This document shows, piece after piece, positions 1 to 9,352 of a DNA stretch of 64,000 nt. Source of the DNA: Helianthus annuus (taxonomy: Eukaryota > Streptophyta > Magnoliopsida > Asterales > Asteraceae); contig NC_035435.2 in the NCBI RefSeq assembly GCF_002127325.2, positions 126,206,526-126,270,525 of the forward strand. Reading direction: 5' to 3'. Position 1 is the stretch's first letter; each line of letters starts with the position of its first letter. The notes beneath the pieces are model-generated. The model did not search any database, was not told the origin of the DNA, and saw nothing but the letters and a program-made list of their open reading frames with translations. The translations under genes and the position numbers were made by a program.

Positions 1-568
1 AGGCTGTTCCCCCGTATGAGGGTAAGTACCCGAAAGGGGGCGCGTAGCAATATCCCGGGAAATACATTTGATTGCCTGGCGTGACAGGGGCATTCATTAC
101 TCCAGTTGGCATGATGACCGGCTGATGAGGCGGGGTGGACAATGCCGCCGTGAGTGCGGCTGAATACAACGGTGGCATTGGACTGGAACCCAACGGTTGG
201 TAGTATTGAGGAGTGTTGGTTCCAGATGCTAAGATGCTGGGACTCGCCGAGGTGATGACTGGGGTGGAGTGAAGGCGTGAAGTCTGCGAGAAAATAGCAG
301 CCCCTGGGACAGAGGTGCCATTGCCTGTTCCCTCCACCCTTCCGGATGGTGTTTGTGTGGGCATGTAAAGGAAAGGGTTTGTAACCACGGCCTGGGAAGA
401 GACGGTGGTAACGTTGTCAAACCCTGGTGGTGGCCCTTCCGCCTCGAACTCTAGATCTAACGATCTGGTAACGGCCGGTGATGATACTGGGGCGGTTACG
501 CTTCCCGCCCCTAGCGTCAGGTTATTATTCGTCACCCTTTGACCAGCCATGTTCTGATCACTTGCCAT
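1..568 (-). CDS. Gag-like N-terminal region of a Tat-type Ty3/gypsy element (partial)
   Basis: An open frame starts at the ATG at 566-568 and stays open to the left edge, giving about 189 codons with no stop. The product is rich in Pro, Thr, Ser and Gly and has short motifs such as EGPPPGFDN, PTQTPSG and YFPGYCYAPPFGYLPSYGG. No structural capsid domain or zinc knuckle is reached before the edge; in this lineage the retrotransposon gag domain follows such a low-complexity leader, so it would lie to the left. The start lies 24 nt inside a tRNA-primer-like site and the LTR, as expected for a first ORF. Assignment to Tat/Retand rests on the GGCGCC primer site and this leader, and is inference; that it is a retroelement ORF is more secure. 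Confidence 0.65.
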   Translation of the reverse strand, partial: MASDQNMAGQRVTNNNLTLGAGSVTAPVSSPAVTRSLDLEFEAEGPPPGFDNVTTVSSQAVVTNPFLYMPTQTPSGRVEGTGNGTSVPGAAIFSQTSRLHSTPVITSASPSILASGTNTPQYYQPLGSSPMPPLYSAALTAALSTPPHQPVIMPTGVMNAPVTPGNQMYFPGYCYAPPFGYLPSYGGTA

Positions 569-591
569 GAAGCTCTTTGTTGTTCTTGCTT

Positions 592-611
592 GGTCCCACG
601 GATGGCGCCAA
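592..611 (-). promoter_or_regulatory. Primer-binding site of the minus-strand Tat-like element
   Basis: On the minus strand the sequence reads TTGGCGCCATCCGTGGGACC directly after the LTR end (CTTCA). Plant Tat-type elements carry a primer site starting TTGGCGCC here. I have not assigned the tRNA. Confidence 0.6.
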
Positions 612-1150
612 TGAAGAAACACTGACCTTAACAACTCCGAAAACTTCAACGATCAATGACTCGAACGTGTGGCTGCAAAACAGAAACACCGTTAGGACTC
701 GTTACAGGAATGGGGTTATTCCTGTAACCACCCTCCGGAGTGAGAATAAGTATTCGTTTATAGGAGAAGTATATGAAGGGAAAAGTGTATGGGAATTAGA
801 TGATCATACCTTACGTATTTGCCTCTATTTATAGGTTCTCAATTAGGGTTTCCCTTATTTTAGGATGTGCTCCGATAAAGTGGAGATTTACACGATCCTC
901 CCGAAAAGTGGGAGATTTAGTTATGCACCTTCCTTATAGATATGGAAGGTTCTAGAATAATTCTTGGTATTTATGTTAATATAAAAGGTTGTAACCGGGT
1001 CGGGCGATCGACGCGGGTCACACCTCGTCAGGTACATTTGTATTTGGAGCAACTAGACAATGGTAAGCTGGCTAAAAAAGAGCCCAACTTAAAACATGTA
1101 TTATATGGATTAATGTATCATATATGAGTGAAAGTAATACATGATAAGAG
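612..1150 (-). repeat. 5' LTR of the Tat-like element (right boundary approximate)
   Basis: The minus-strand LTR ends in ..TTTCTTCA at 612, against the primer site. Its outer end is not fixed, because the partner LTR and the other target-site duplication lie outside the window; TG starts near 1120, 1141 or 1176 are all possible. A TATA box lies at 821-835, giving an R-U5 of about 200 bp. Confidence 0.5.
821..835 (-). promoter_or_regulatory. TATA box in the Tat-like LTR
   Basis: The minus strand reads CCTATAAATAGAGGC, a strong plant TATA box oriented toward the gag-like frame. Confidence 0.55.
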
Positions 1151-1268
1151 TTCAGTTATCAAATTAGGGGTGAAACTTTCATAGGGCCATAAGGGACCCC
1201 AAGTCATTCATTATAAGAGTTCGGCTATCCCATTAGGGGAGGAGCGTCCATAGAGCCAAAAGCGCCCC
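1142..1268. repeat. Imperfect tandem duplication, about 58-bp unit
   Basis: Two diverged copies both begin ATAAGAGTTC, carry ATTAGGGG and AG(G/A)GCCA in the same order, and end in a C-rich block (1142-1199 and 1211-1268). They lie between the retroelement LTR and DOG1 copy 1. The stretch from 1269 to about 1440 holds nothing I recognise. Confidence 0.55.
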
Positions 1269-1439
1269 CTTCTAATTTTAGCTTCGAAAATATTATCTCT
1301 ATTTGGTGATTGGACCCCTCCTAATTAATCATCCCCCACCCAAAAAAATGTTTAAATCTCATCACTGTATCACATTACTATTGATATTACTTTTCTTCAT
1401 ACCAGATATATATATATAAACACCAAGAAATAAATAACT

Positions 1440-1647
1440 AGTTTTCTGATATTCATATTTATCCATAAAAAGAGAACGTTACAATTTGTCTGCTACCCCA
1501 CTTGAGAATAGTTGTTACAAAAAACCTATGCGATCATTTGGATATTCGATTTTGTCTTTACTCCCCACTTGTGCATTCCCTTTTGCTCTATATGCACTTC
1601 CTTCTCTCATAAGCTAGCTAGCTAGCCGCCAGTGACATATATATGAC
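1440..1647 (+). promoter_or_regulatory. Upstream region of DOG1 copy 1, with TATA-like CTATATG at 1588-1594
   Basis: This stretch aligns by eye with 33,640-33,892 upstream of DOG1 copy 2. Shared blocks are AAAAAGAG(A/C)(A/G)CGTTA, TCTGCTACC and CTTGTTACAA, followed by the TATA-like box, ATAAG(C/T)TAGCTAG and the start codon. The alignment shows that the duplication covered the promoter. Confidence 0.5.
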
Positions 1648-2186
1648 ATGGCCAATCATCAACAGTTTCAGTCATGCTATCAGAACTGGATGGCTCAACA
1701 AAGGCTCGACCTCAACGAACTACTCCAAGCACTCACTAACTTCCCTACCCATCCCGACTACCTCCAACTCATAGGCAAAAAACACATCAATCACTATGAA
1801 TATTACCTCACTGCTCGAGCCCAACTGGCCAAACATGATGGGCCTTCTTTCTTGGCTCCAACATGGGGAACCACCTTTGAGAACTCCTCTCTTTGGATCG
1901 GTGGTTGTAGGCCTTCCTTAATCATCCGACTTGTTTATGTCTTATGCGGGTACCAACAAAACGCACTTGGCTGAGTTTCTTGATGTTGTCACACGTGGAA
2001 AACTGGGAGATATATCAAGTTCTCAGCTTATAAGCATAGATGCTCTCCATGCCAAAACTATCAAAGAGGAAGATAAGCTCACTTCGATTTTCGCAAGCTT
2101 ACAGGCATATAACACAACTTATAACATTACTTCTTATGTTCCCAAACCGTTTGCTAGCACGGACTTGTCGCATTAATTATTGATAA

Positions 2187-2944
2187 CACTACTAGAAAAC
2201 TGAGTAATTATGACGGATTGTGACAAAAAAAAATGGTGGCAATATAGGGAATTGGAATCATTAACTTTTGTGGATTTTGGATAAATGTTTGGACACTTAT
2301 AACTAAGAGTAAAATGCCAAAATGGTCCCTGAGTTTAGACCACTTTTTCACTTTAGTACAAAAATAAACCTTTTGTATCTGGGTCACTGAGGTTTCTTTT
2401 TTTGTTGTCATTTTCATCCAACTGGCAAACTAGGTTAGAGTTTTCTGTTAACTTCTTCCTTTTTTGTCGTTTTCCTCAATTAGTTAAAATATAATACGGC
2501 ATAAAATGATGATTGTACCGTTCATTTAAACGAGGAAAACAACAAAAAAATGGAGAAGTTAACAAAAAGTTCTAATCAAGTTTGCCAATTTGTTGAAACT
2601 GACAATAAAAATGAAACCTTAGGACCCAGATACAAAAAAAAAAAAAAAAAAAAAAATCATTTTTGTACTAAAGTGGCCTAAACTCAGAGACAATTTTGGC
2701 ATTTTATTCTATAAATAAACTTGAAGTGAGAAAACAAGAAAGAAATTAGAAAACCAAAAAAATATCAGTCCCAAAACCGTTGCAAAGAGTTACCAAGCTG
2801 GCGCAAAACTCTGTCCCGAATAATCTCCGGTTGCAAGCAGTGGCAATACAGGATCACCATGTTGTTGCCTCCGCATTTTTGTCGAAAAATTGATTGCAGA
2901 AGGCTCTTTGCAACTACTTTACGACCGAAAATACTAGTTTTCTA
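2187..2944. mobile_element. CACTA-like non-autonomous element in the DOG1 copy 1 intron
   Basis: The left end is CACTACTAGAAAACTGAG, the classic terminal sequence of plant CACTA elements. The right end is weak: near 2931-2944 the complement of TAGAAAACT is found, but CACTA itself is lost. GGTGGCAAT and related subterminal words occur inside. It is absent from the intron of copy 2. A Mutator-like MITE is nested in it. Confidence 0.45.
2308..2710. mobile_element. Foldback MITE, Mutator-like
   Basis: Long inverted repeats: the left arm AGTAAAATGCCAAAATGGTC and on to about 2470 is matched by the reverse complement of the right arm, which ends GGCATTTTATTCT. The loop is about 60 bp near 2480-2530. 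Flanks ATAACTAAG and ATAAATAAA agree at 7 of 9 positions, consistent with an old 9-bp duplication. The right arm carries a run of over 20 A. Confidence 0.65.
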
Positions 2945-3479
2945 ACTGTTCTTTTTCACCTGGCTTCTTGACATGTTAAGTCTGCAAACACTAGTCACAA
3001 TTACAAATATGTAGTGTGGATATCAGATGGTTTGATGTATATATGCAGAAGGTAGCCGACGAGCCACTGGCGTTGCTAGCATACAACTCTAGAAATATAG
3101 GGGAGTCAAACCAGGGTGAGGTTGTGGATAAAGCGATGGATAGTCATGCCTCTGATATGTACAAGATCTTAGTGGAAGCAGACAAGCTGAGGTTGGATAT
3201 ACTGAAGCGCATGATAGACATTTTGACACCATTGCAGGCAGTTGAGTTTCAAGTGGCGTCAAAAAAGTTACAACTGTGTTTACATGAGTGGAGCAAAAGA
3301 AGAGACATCCAAATGGGGATTTTAATACAGATAATCACTCATCTTCCGGTGACTCGCTGTGAGTGGCTCCGGGATTGGTCCAACAACTTATGCACAAGAG
3401 GATGATGATGGTCATTTGGTTGTAGTTTAAATAAGTGGTGTGTATAAATGTTTGTTTTTGTTTAAGAACCGGTTTATTA

Positions 3480-3939
3480 GACCATGTGTAGTGGTGAACA
3501 AACATAATGCCCCTACCATGGGGCATTATCCGACACGTGGCATCCTAGTCAGCGTTGAGGCATTATAGCAAAAGTGGCGTAGTGGGGCATTATGCCAATA
3601 ACGCCCCTTCCAATTAGAAAAAAAAAAAAAAACAAAATGGTCATGTGTATGCTTTCGGGTCCTGTGCATGTTGTCATTACTCCATTCGCTAGTCAACAAA
3701 CAACAAATGCATGTTGTCAGGGCATTTAAAACAAAAGTGAGGTTGTCAAAAGTTGTCAGGGAATGCTCAAAACTGATTGGTTAAGACCATATGTGCATAG
3801 CGTTTTAATTAAAACGCCAAAACGTTTTTTTTTTTCAAAAATCACGCCCCAAAACGCCCCGTGTAATGGGGGTTTGGGCGTTATATGGCGTTATTTTGCA
3901 ATTTTTTTAAAAAAAAAAAAAACCCCACTACAGGCGGTC
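3480..3939. mobile_element. PIF/Harbinger-type MITE (possibly composite)
   Basis: Termini GACCATGTGTAGTGGTG and the complement GACCGCCTGTAGTGGGG match at 13 of 17 positions and are flanked by perfect TTA duplications (3477-3479 and 3940-3942). Copy 2 of DOG1 shows the empty site in the corresponding 3' flank (about 42,755-42,790). A second terminus-like sequence, AAGACCATATGTGCATAG, starts at 3783, so two related elements may be nested. The same left end occurs at 27165. Confidence 0.65.
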
Positions 3940-4084
3940 TTATAGTGAGTTTGTAATTTGTAATAGCTAATACAATCTAGGGGAAAATATGAAACGCCCA
4001 ACTTTTAAAACGTGGAAAATTTCAATTTCCAAACCTCAATTGTTTAAAACTTTCTTATCATAATTTAAAGATGACGATATTGTC

Positions 4085-4236
4085 TAATAGATTAGATTAT
4101 TAATTTATATTGTTTATATTCTTATAGATATCTATGTAAATTGGTTGATGTATATCTCTTCCCAAAATAGAGGAGAGATCTTGTAATATTTATAGGGATT
4201 GAGAGATCAATGAAAAGTACGGTTTACAATCTTTCA
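4085..4236 (+). repeat. 5' LTR of the short-LTR Copia element
   Basis: 152 bp, ending ..CAATCTTTCA. Differs from the 3' LTR by GAGGAGAG versus GAGGAAAG and an extra 4 bp in the AT-rich start; the first TG is missing. Confidence 0.85.
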
Positions 4237-4247
4237 TGGTATCACCC
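4237..4247 (+). promoter_or_regulatory. Degenerate initiator-Met-tRNA primer site
   Basis: TGGTATCACCC abuts the LTR; the usual Copia site begins TGGTATCAGAG, so three bases of the complementarity are lost. Confidence 0.5.
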
Positions 4248-4315
4248 TAACCTACGATCCTTCTTCCTCTCTTCTGCTGTTTTCACCTCACCATCGATCT
4301 CTCTCTCCCCTCCCA

Positions 4316-5290
4316 ATGGCTACCCCAATTCACCCAGCCTCAGCCTCTACTGTTACCAACATCCGATCCTATATCCCTGTCACCCCCTGGATGTTGAATC
4401 TGGTCACTACACTACGTGGTCAGAACTTTTCAAGATTCAATGCAAATCTTTTCAGGTTTTTGATCATCTACAGCCTCGCCCTGCTTCTTCCTCTGTAGCC
4501 GACAAAGATAAATCGCCAGAAAAAGATTCTCAGTCTGAAACTCGTTTTACAATGGATCTATGGAATGATCTCAAGTGATCTCTTACATACTATATTAAAA
4601 CCGGATACCACAGCGCGTTCGATGCATGGACTGCTCTTGCTAATTTGTTTCAGGATAATAAAGCCACTCGGACAATTGATCTAAACAACTAGTGCTCTAG
4701 ATTCTCACCGGACTTACTGAACCTTATGAAAGTGTTGCACTGATTATTCAGCAAACGAAGCCGCTCCCCGATTTCTATGAGACCCGGTCTCGATTGTGTA
4801 TGGCGGAGACCCGAAAAATTAATCAAGCGAAACAATCAGCTCAAATCGCTGGAACAGCCCTCAATGCATCGACTGAACCGGACCGAGAACGTGATCGCAG
4901 AACCTCGCAGGACAATCGTACCGAATCAGCTGAGCGCGGACGCGGCCGAGGCCGTAGTCGAGGCCGTGGACGCGGTCGTGGGGCTGCCGGCAGAGGCCGC
5001 GACTCATCACAACACCCTCATACTCAACCATGGTTCCCAGGTCAGAACTGGAATAACTCGTTTCCATATTGGGCCGGCCCGCAAACACAACTGTCACCAC
5101 CTCCTTGGGCTGCTTGGACTGTACCACCATGTCCCTACCCTACGGCTCAAAAGCAAAACAACAATAGCCTAGGAATACTTGGCCCACGCCCGGCTCAGAA
5201 TTATGCGGCTAGTCAAACTTCCACGTATCTAGATAATCAAATGACTGACATCCAGGCTCTCTACCATATGTCGCTCCATTCTCCGGATCA
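4316..5290 (+). pseudogene. Copia gag remnant
   Basis: Starts at ATG 4316 (ATPIHPASASTVTNIRSYIPV), then changes frame into LDVESGHYTTWSELFKIQCK, the conserved gag helix of Ale/Ivana-like Copia elements. Further stops at about 4576 and 4690 follow DLWNDLK and DNKATRTIDLNN. From 4794 the frame reopens as QAKQSAQIAGTAL and an Arg/Gly-rich tract (RGRGRSRGRGRGRG) that replaces a zinc knuckle; I see no CCHC motif. At least three breaks separate the pieces, so no Gag can be made. Confidence 0.75.
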
Positions 5291-6513
5291 AAACTGGACG
5301 ATGGACATAGGTGCGTCTGATCATATGACCAAATTTTTTTAATAATTTCTCGTCTTATTTTAATAATGGCATGTTTGGTAATATAGTTGTTGGCAATGGT
5401 AACACCATACCCGTACGTGGACACGACACCCAAACCCTACCCCAACCGTTACCCCCCATTTAAACTGAATAACGTCCTTTATGCACCCTCCCTCATCAAA
5501 AACTTACTTTCAGTTCATCGTATCGTTTTACAACTGATAATCAAGTTTCTGTTGAATTTGACCCTTTTGGTTTTCTTGTGAAGGATCTCAAGACCCGGAC
5601 CCCTATCCTACGATGCAATAGCTCAGGGGACCTCTACACATTGGATCCTACACAAGTCACCAAGTTCACTTCTCCTACAACCTTTGCAGCTATTACTCAA
5701 GACACTTGGCATCAACGGCTCGGGCATCCCGGCTCTACTATATGACATTCTCTAAAACAATCTAGTTTTATTAATTGTGGTACTTTGAAGCCTAAGTTTT
5801 GTCAATCGTGTGTGTTTGGTAAACATATTAAATTTCCGTTTTTGGATTCTATTAATTCTACTACTTCACCTTTTGATATAATTCACAGTGACCTTTGGAC
5901 CTCCCCAATTCTAAGTAATAAGGGTCATCATTACTATGTCTTGTTTCTTGATGATTACACTAACTTCTTATGGTCTTATCCAATTAGTAACAAATCACAA
6001 GTATTCTCCGTTTTTACCACCTTCTCAAATTACATTGCAACTCAATTTGAACGAAAAATTAAACAGTTTCAATGTGATAATGGAAAAGAGTATGCAAACT
6101 CCCAATTTCAACAATTTTGCAACCAAAATGGCATGCATTTCCGGTTCTCTTGCCCTCACACCTCTTCCCAAAATGGCAAAGCCGAACGAAAAATTCGTTC
6201 AACTAATAATATTATTCAGACTGTTCTTGCTCAATCCCATCTCCCAAATACATATTGGCATCATGCCCTTGAAGTTGCCACGTACTTACTAAACATTCTA
6301 CCTAGCAAACTCCTCCAATACCAATCCCCTACTCAATGCCTTTACCTATGCCGCCCGTCTTATGATCATCTCCGTGTGTTTGGTTGTTTGTGTTACCCAC
6401 TCATACCTCATACAACCATTCACAAACTTGAGCATCGATCTATGCCGTGCGTATTCCTCGGTTACCCTCCAAATAACCCCGGGTACAAGTGTCTTGATTT
6501 AGCCACAAATTAA
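5291..6513 (+). pseudogene. Copia protease and integrase remnant
   Basis: Protease: WTMDIGASDHMT at about 5295 has Ile in place of Thr/Ser in the catalytic D-T/S-G. The frame is lost at 5341 and resumes in FKLNNVLYAPSLIKNLLSVH. The GAG-pre-integrase part (WHQRLGHPG) follows, with a stop at 5743. The integrase core is open from 5785: zinc-finger tail CQSCVFGKH, then HSDLW, CDNGKEY and NGKAERK, giving the D-D-E residues, ending FGCLCYPLIPHT and VFLGYPPNNPGYKCLDLATN before a stop. The integrase core is the best-preserved part of the element. Confidence 0.85.
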
Positions 6514-6939
6514 TTTCTCATCAATCGTCATGTCATATTTGACGAGACCTCCTTTCCCTTTGCTTCCCAACCGAAACCATTCCTCCACACCTACGAATTT
6601 TTTACTGACCCCCTCCACCCACTATACTGGCCACATACCCACTTCCCTACCCCTCAACGATCCAACCCATCTTAACCAACCCAACCCACCAACTCTACCA
6701 CTACCACTACCACTCCTCAAGGCCCACCCCTCTCTTCTCCAAACAACTCACAAACACCACCCACCTTTCAGTCCGATACTTAACCATCGCTCAACGGCCA
6801 AGACCCTGCACCACCTGGCCCATCTAACATTCGGACTTACTCACGACGTGCTCGTCAGTCTGTTGTCCCTCCCCCACCGCCGCCCCCTCCTTCCACATTC
6901 CATCCTGCTCCGTCCTCTCGCACCATACAAACTCGTTCC
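6514..6939 (+). other. Pro-rich linker region between integrase and RT
   Basis: After the stop the sequence still reads HVIFDETSFPF-like in a shifted frame and then a C-rich (CCACTACC) stretch typical of the variable linker between Copia integrase and reverse transcriptase. No intact frame. Confidence 0.5.
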
Positions 6940-8551
6940 ATGGACGGGATCTCTAAACCAAAGCAACCATTTAACCTTTTCACTTCTACTATCACTCCCA
7001 TCCCTAAAACTCCTAAAGACGCCTTGTCCACCCTGGATTGGTACCATGCCATGACTACTGAATTTAATGCCTTAATTAAAAATAAGACGTGGGAATTAGT
7101 CCCTAGAACAACGGATATGCATGTCATTCGTAGTTTGTGGTTATTTCGGCATAAGTTCCGGTCAGATGGCACGCTGGAACGATACAAGGCTCGTTTAGTT
7201 TTTGATGGTAGCACTCAACAGATTGGTATTGATTGTGGTGAGACATTCAGTCCAGTTGTTAAACAATAACCATTCGGACCGTTTTGACCCTTGCCTTGTC
7301 TCAGTCTTGGTCGATACATCAACTGGACGTTACTAATGCTTTTTTACCTGGAAATTTAAGTGAAACAGTATACATGTATCAGCCAATGGGTTTTCGGCAT
7401 CGACATTTTCCGGATCATGTGTGCCGTCTTAAGAAATCCTTGTACGGTTTAAAACAGGCACCACGGGCTTGGTATCAACATTTTACTGATTTTGTATTGA
7501 CTCTTGGTTTTCAGCAAAGTAAGTGTGATAACTCATTGTTTATTTATCATCATGGCTGCAATATTGCTTACTTGCTGATCTACGTTGAGGATATTATACT
7601 CACCACTTCAAATGAACGATTACGGGTCGACATTATGAATCGCTTGGCACGTGAGTTTGACATGAAAGATCTTGGACCGTTGAGTCACTTCTTGGGTATT
7701 AATGTCACTCGGCAGCAAAATAGGATGTTCTTGTCTCAACAGTCTTATGCTCAGGACATTATTGAAAGAGCTGGTATGCGTTCTTGTAAATCGGTCACTA
7801 CACTTGTCGACACTAACTCAAAGCTTAGTGCCGCCTCTAGTCCTCCGTTTGATGACCCGACCCTTTACCGTAGTCTTGCTGGTGCCCTTCAGTACCTCAC
7901 CTTCACCAGACCTGACCTGACATCAGCTACGCGGTTCAGCAGGTATGCATGCACATGCACTCTCCTCGACAAGATCATTGGAATGCGTTAAAACGCATCA
8001 TCCGGTATCTTCAGGGTACCTCATCTCTTGGCTTGACACTTGGACCTTTCACCGAGTTTTCGTTACGCGCTTACACAGATGCGGATTGGGCAGGTTGCCC
8101 TGACACTCGTCGTTCTACCTCCGGCTACTGTGTATATTTGGGTCCTAATTTATTATCTTGGTCTTCTAAGCGACAGGCAGTCGTTTCTCGATTCAGTGCA
8201 GAAGCTGAATATCGGGGTGTTGCTAATGTCGTTGCTGAACTTTGTTGGATACGTAATCTGCTTTTAGAATTACATCGCCCTCTCCCTAAGGCCAGCTTAG
8301 TTTATTGTGATAACATCAATGCGGTCTACCTTTCGGGCAATCCAGTTCAGCATCAACGTACCAAACATATCGAGCTGGACATTCATTTTGTTCGTGATTT
8401 GGTGCAGCGTGGTCACATTTGTATTACTCATATCCCGACTCGTTTTCAGATTGCGGATATATTCACCAAAGGCCTTCCTCGGATTCTATTCGAAGATTTC
8501 AGATCCAGTCTCAGCATTCGACCTCCTCTCGCTTCGACTGCGGGGGTGTAA
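6940..8551 (+). pseudogene. Copia reverse transcriptase and RNase H remnant
   Basis: RT begins TPKDALSTLDWYHAM and NKTWELVPR, stops at 7267 after ETFSPVVKQ (one frame change), and continues from 7284 with HQLDVTNAFLPGNLSETVYM, KSLYGLKQAPRAW and LIYVEDIILT. The catalytic Y-V-D-D is YVED here, so the first Asp is Glu. Another frame change near 7950 leads to the RNase H: AYTDADWAG, SSKRQAVVSRFSAEAEY, CDNINAVYLSGNPVQHQRTKHIELD and ADIFTKGLP, ending at 8551 beside the polypurine tract. RT is damaged both by shifts and at the active site. Confidence 0.9.
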
Positions 8552-8696
8552 TAGATTAGATTATTTATATTGTTTATATTCTTATAGATATCTATGTAAA
8601 TTGGTTGATGTATATCTCTTCCCAAAATAGAGGAAAGATCTTGTAATATTTATAGGGATTGAGAGATCAATGAAAAGTACGGTTTACAATCTTTCA
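8547..8696 (+). repeat. 3' LTR of the short-LTR Copia element
   Basis: 150 bp from TGTAATAGATT to ..CTTTCA, following GCGGGGG. It ends at the TTGTC duplication. Confidence 0.85.
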
Positions 8697-8701
8697 TTGT
8701 C

Positions 8702-9352
8702 CTTGACACTGACATGCTTGACAAGAGAAATTTAAGACCAAAATAAACTTTACACTATTTCAAGAAATATTTGGCCACACTTCTTGTGTTAACCATATAA
8801 ACTACTTTCAAAAATCCAACATTTACACAACATAATTCTAAACATAAGTCATTAGAAAAGACTTTTGAAACAACTAGACATACACTATGTCATAACCAAA
8901 AATATTGACCCATTTGCATACGCGAGTGGGGAAGCGCTTTGATGGCGTTGCGGATAGTGTTCGTTCCGAGCAAGGCGTGGCCATTTATGTAGGTGCTTTA
9001 CCTAACATTACAACAATGAAAATCGTTAATAAAGTTTATACATAATGTAATATTCAACTTCTATTAGACATAACCTTTAAATTCGCCGCAATACATTCTT
9101 GAATAATCAACTTATCACAAGTTTATTGACCCATTACTAACAGGTCAACATAATTCAAGACTTTCTTTTCTCTTTCTTTTTCTAACCAGTCGACCCGTTC
9201 ACAACGGATCGACAAGATACAATTCTTTCTCATTCTCATTCTATTCCAAATAACCCGTTCAACACGGATCATCAAGAAGCCTTATCTTATACATTCTTAA
9301 TTCTTTTTCTAACCGGTCGACCCATTCATAACGGACCGACAAGATACAATTT
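8702..9352. other. Intergenic DNA interrupted by the SIRE-like element
   Basis: No ORF or gene. Contains TC-rich tracts and the start of a tandem repeat (see 9183). It continues at 22736 on the far side of the SIRE-like element and may belong to the gypsy LTR ending at 23901, but I could not find that LTR's other end. Confidence 0.4.
9183..9352. repeat. Tandem duplication of about 123 bp, second unit split by an insertion
   Basis: AACCAGTCGACCCGTTC at 9183 and AACCGGTCGACCCATTC at about 9311 start two units. In the first unit TACAATTC runs into TTTCTCATTCTCATTCTATT; the second unit is cut at TACAATT by the SIRE-like element and the identical TTTCTCATTCTCATTCTATT follows at 22741. Confidence 0.65.

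Larger units (their letters stand above)
1648..3405 (+). pseudogene. DOG1-domain protein, copy 1 (frameshifted)
   Basis: Exon 1 is 1648-2104 and exon 2 is 3049-3405, together encoding a DOG1 domain (PF14144 type), the seed-dormancy/TGA-factor-related domain of plants. Hallmarks are the N-terminal CYQNWMAQQRLDLNELLQAL helix, the block APTWGTTFENSSLWIGG then RPSLIIRLVY, and in exon 2 EADKLRLDILKRMIDILTPLQAV with LHEWSKRRD. There is no bZIP, so it is a DOG1-like protein rather than a TGA factor; repaired length would be about 271 aa, normal for the family. A 2-bp deletion near 1963-1966 (GCAC versus GCACAC in copy 2) throws the frame and creates TGA. The intron starts CAG|GC and ends GCAG. Exon 2 ends differently from copy 2 after RDIQMGI. 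Confidence 0.85.
4085..8696 (+). mobile_element. Ty1/Copia element with short (about 150 bp) LTRs, decayed
   Basis: A whole element of 4.6 kb, flanked by TTGTC duplications (4080-4084 and 8697-8701). Order is LTR, primer site, gag, protease, integrase, RT, RNase H, polypurine tract TGCGGGGG, LTR, the Copia order. The 3' LTR starts TGTAATAG; the 5' LTR lacks this TG and starts TAATAG directly after the duplication. Coding parts are broken by many stops and shifts, yet the two LTRs differ by one substitution, one 4-bp indel and the lost TG. It lies in the 3' flank of DOG1 copy 1. Confidence 0.85.

Noticed and set aside
577..834. Plus-strand frame of 85 codons
   Set aside because: It lies across the primer site and LTR of the minus-strand element and has no recognisable domain.
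6841..7214. Minus-strand frames of 68 and 119 codons
   Set aside because: Antisense to Copia reverse transcriptase; shadow frames of a conserved coding region.
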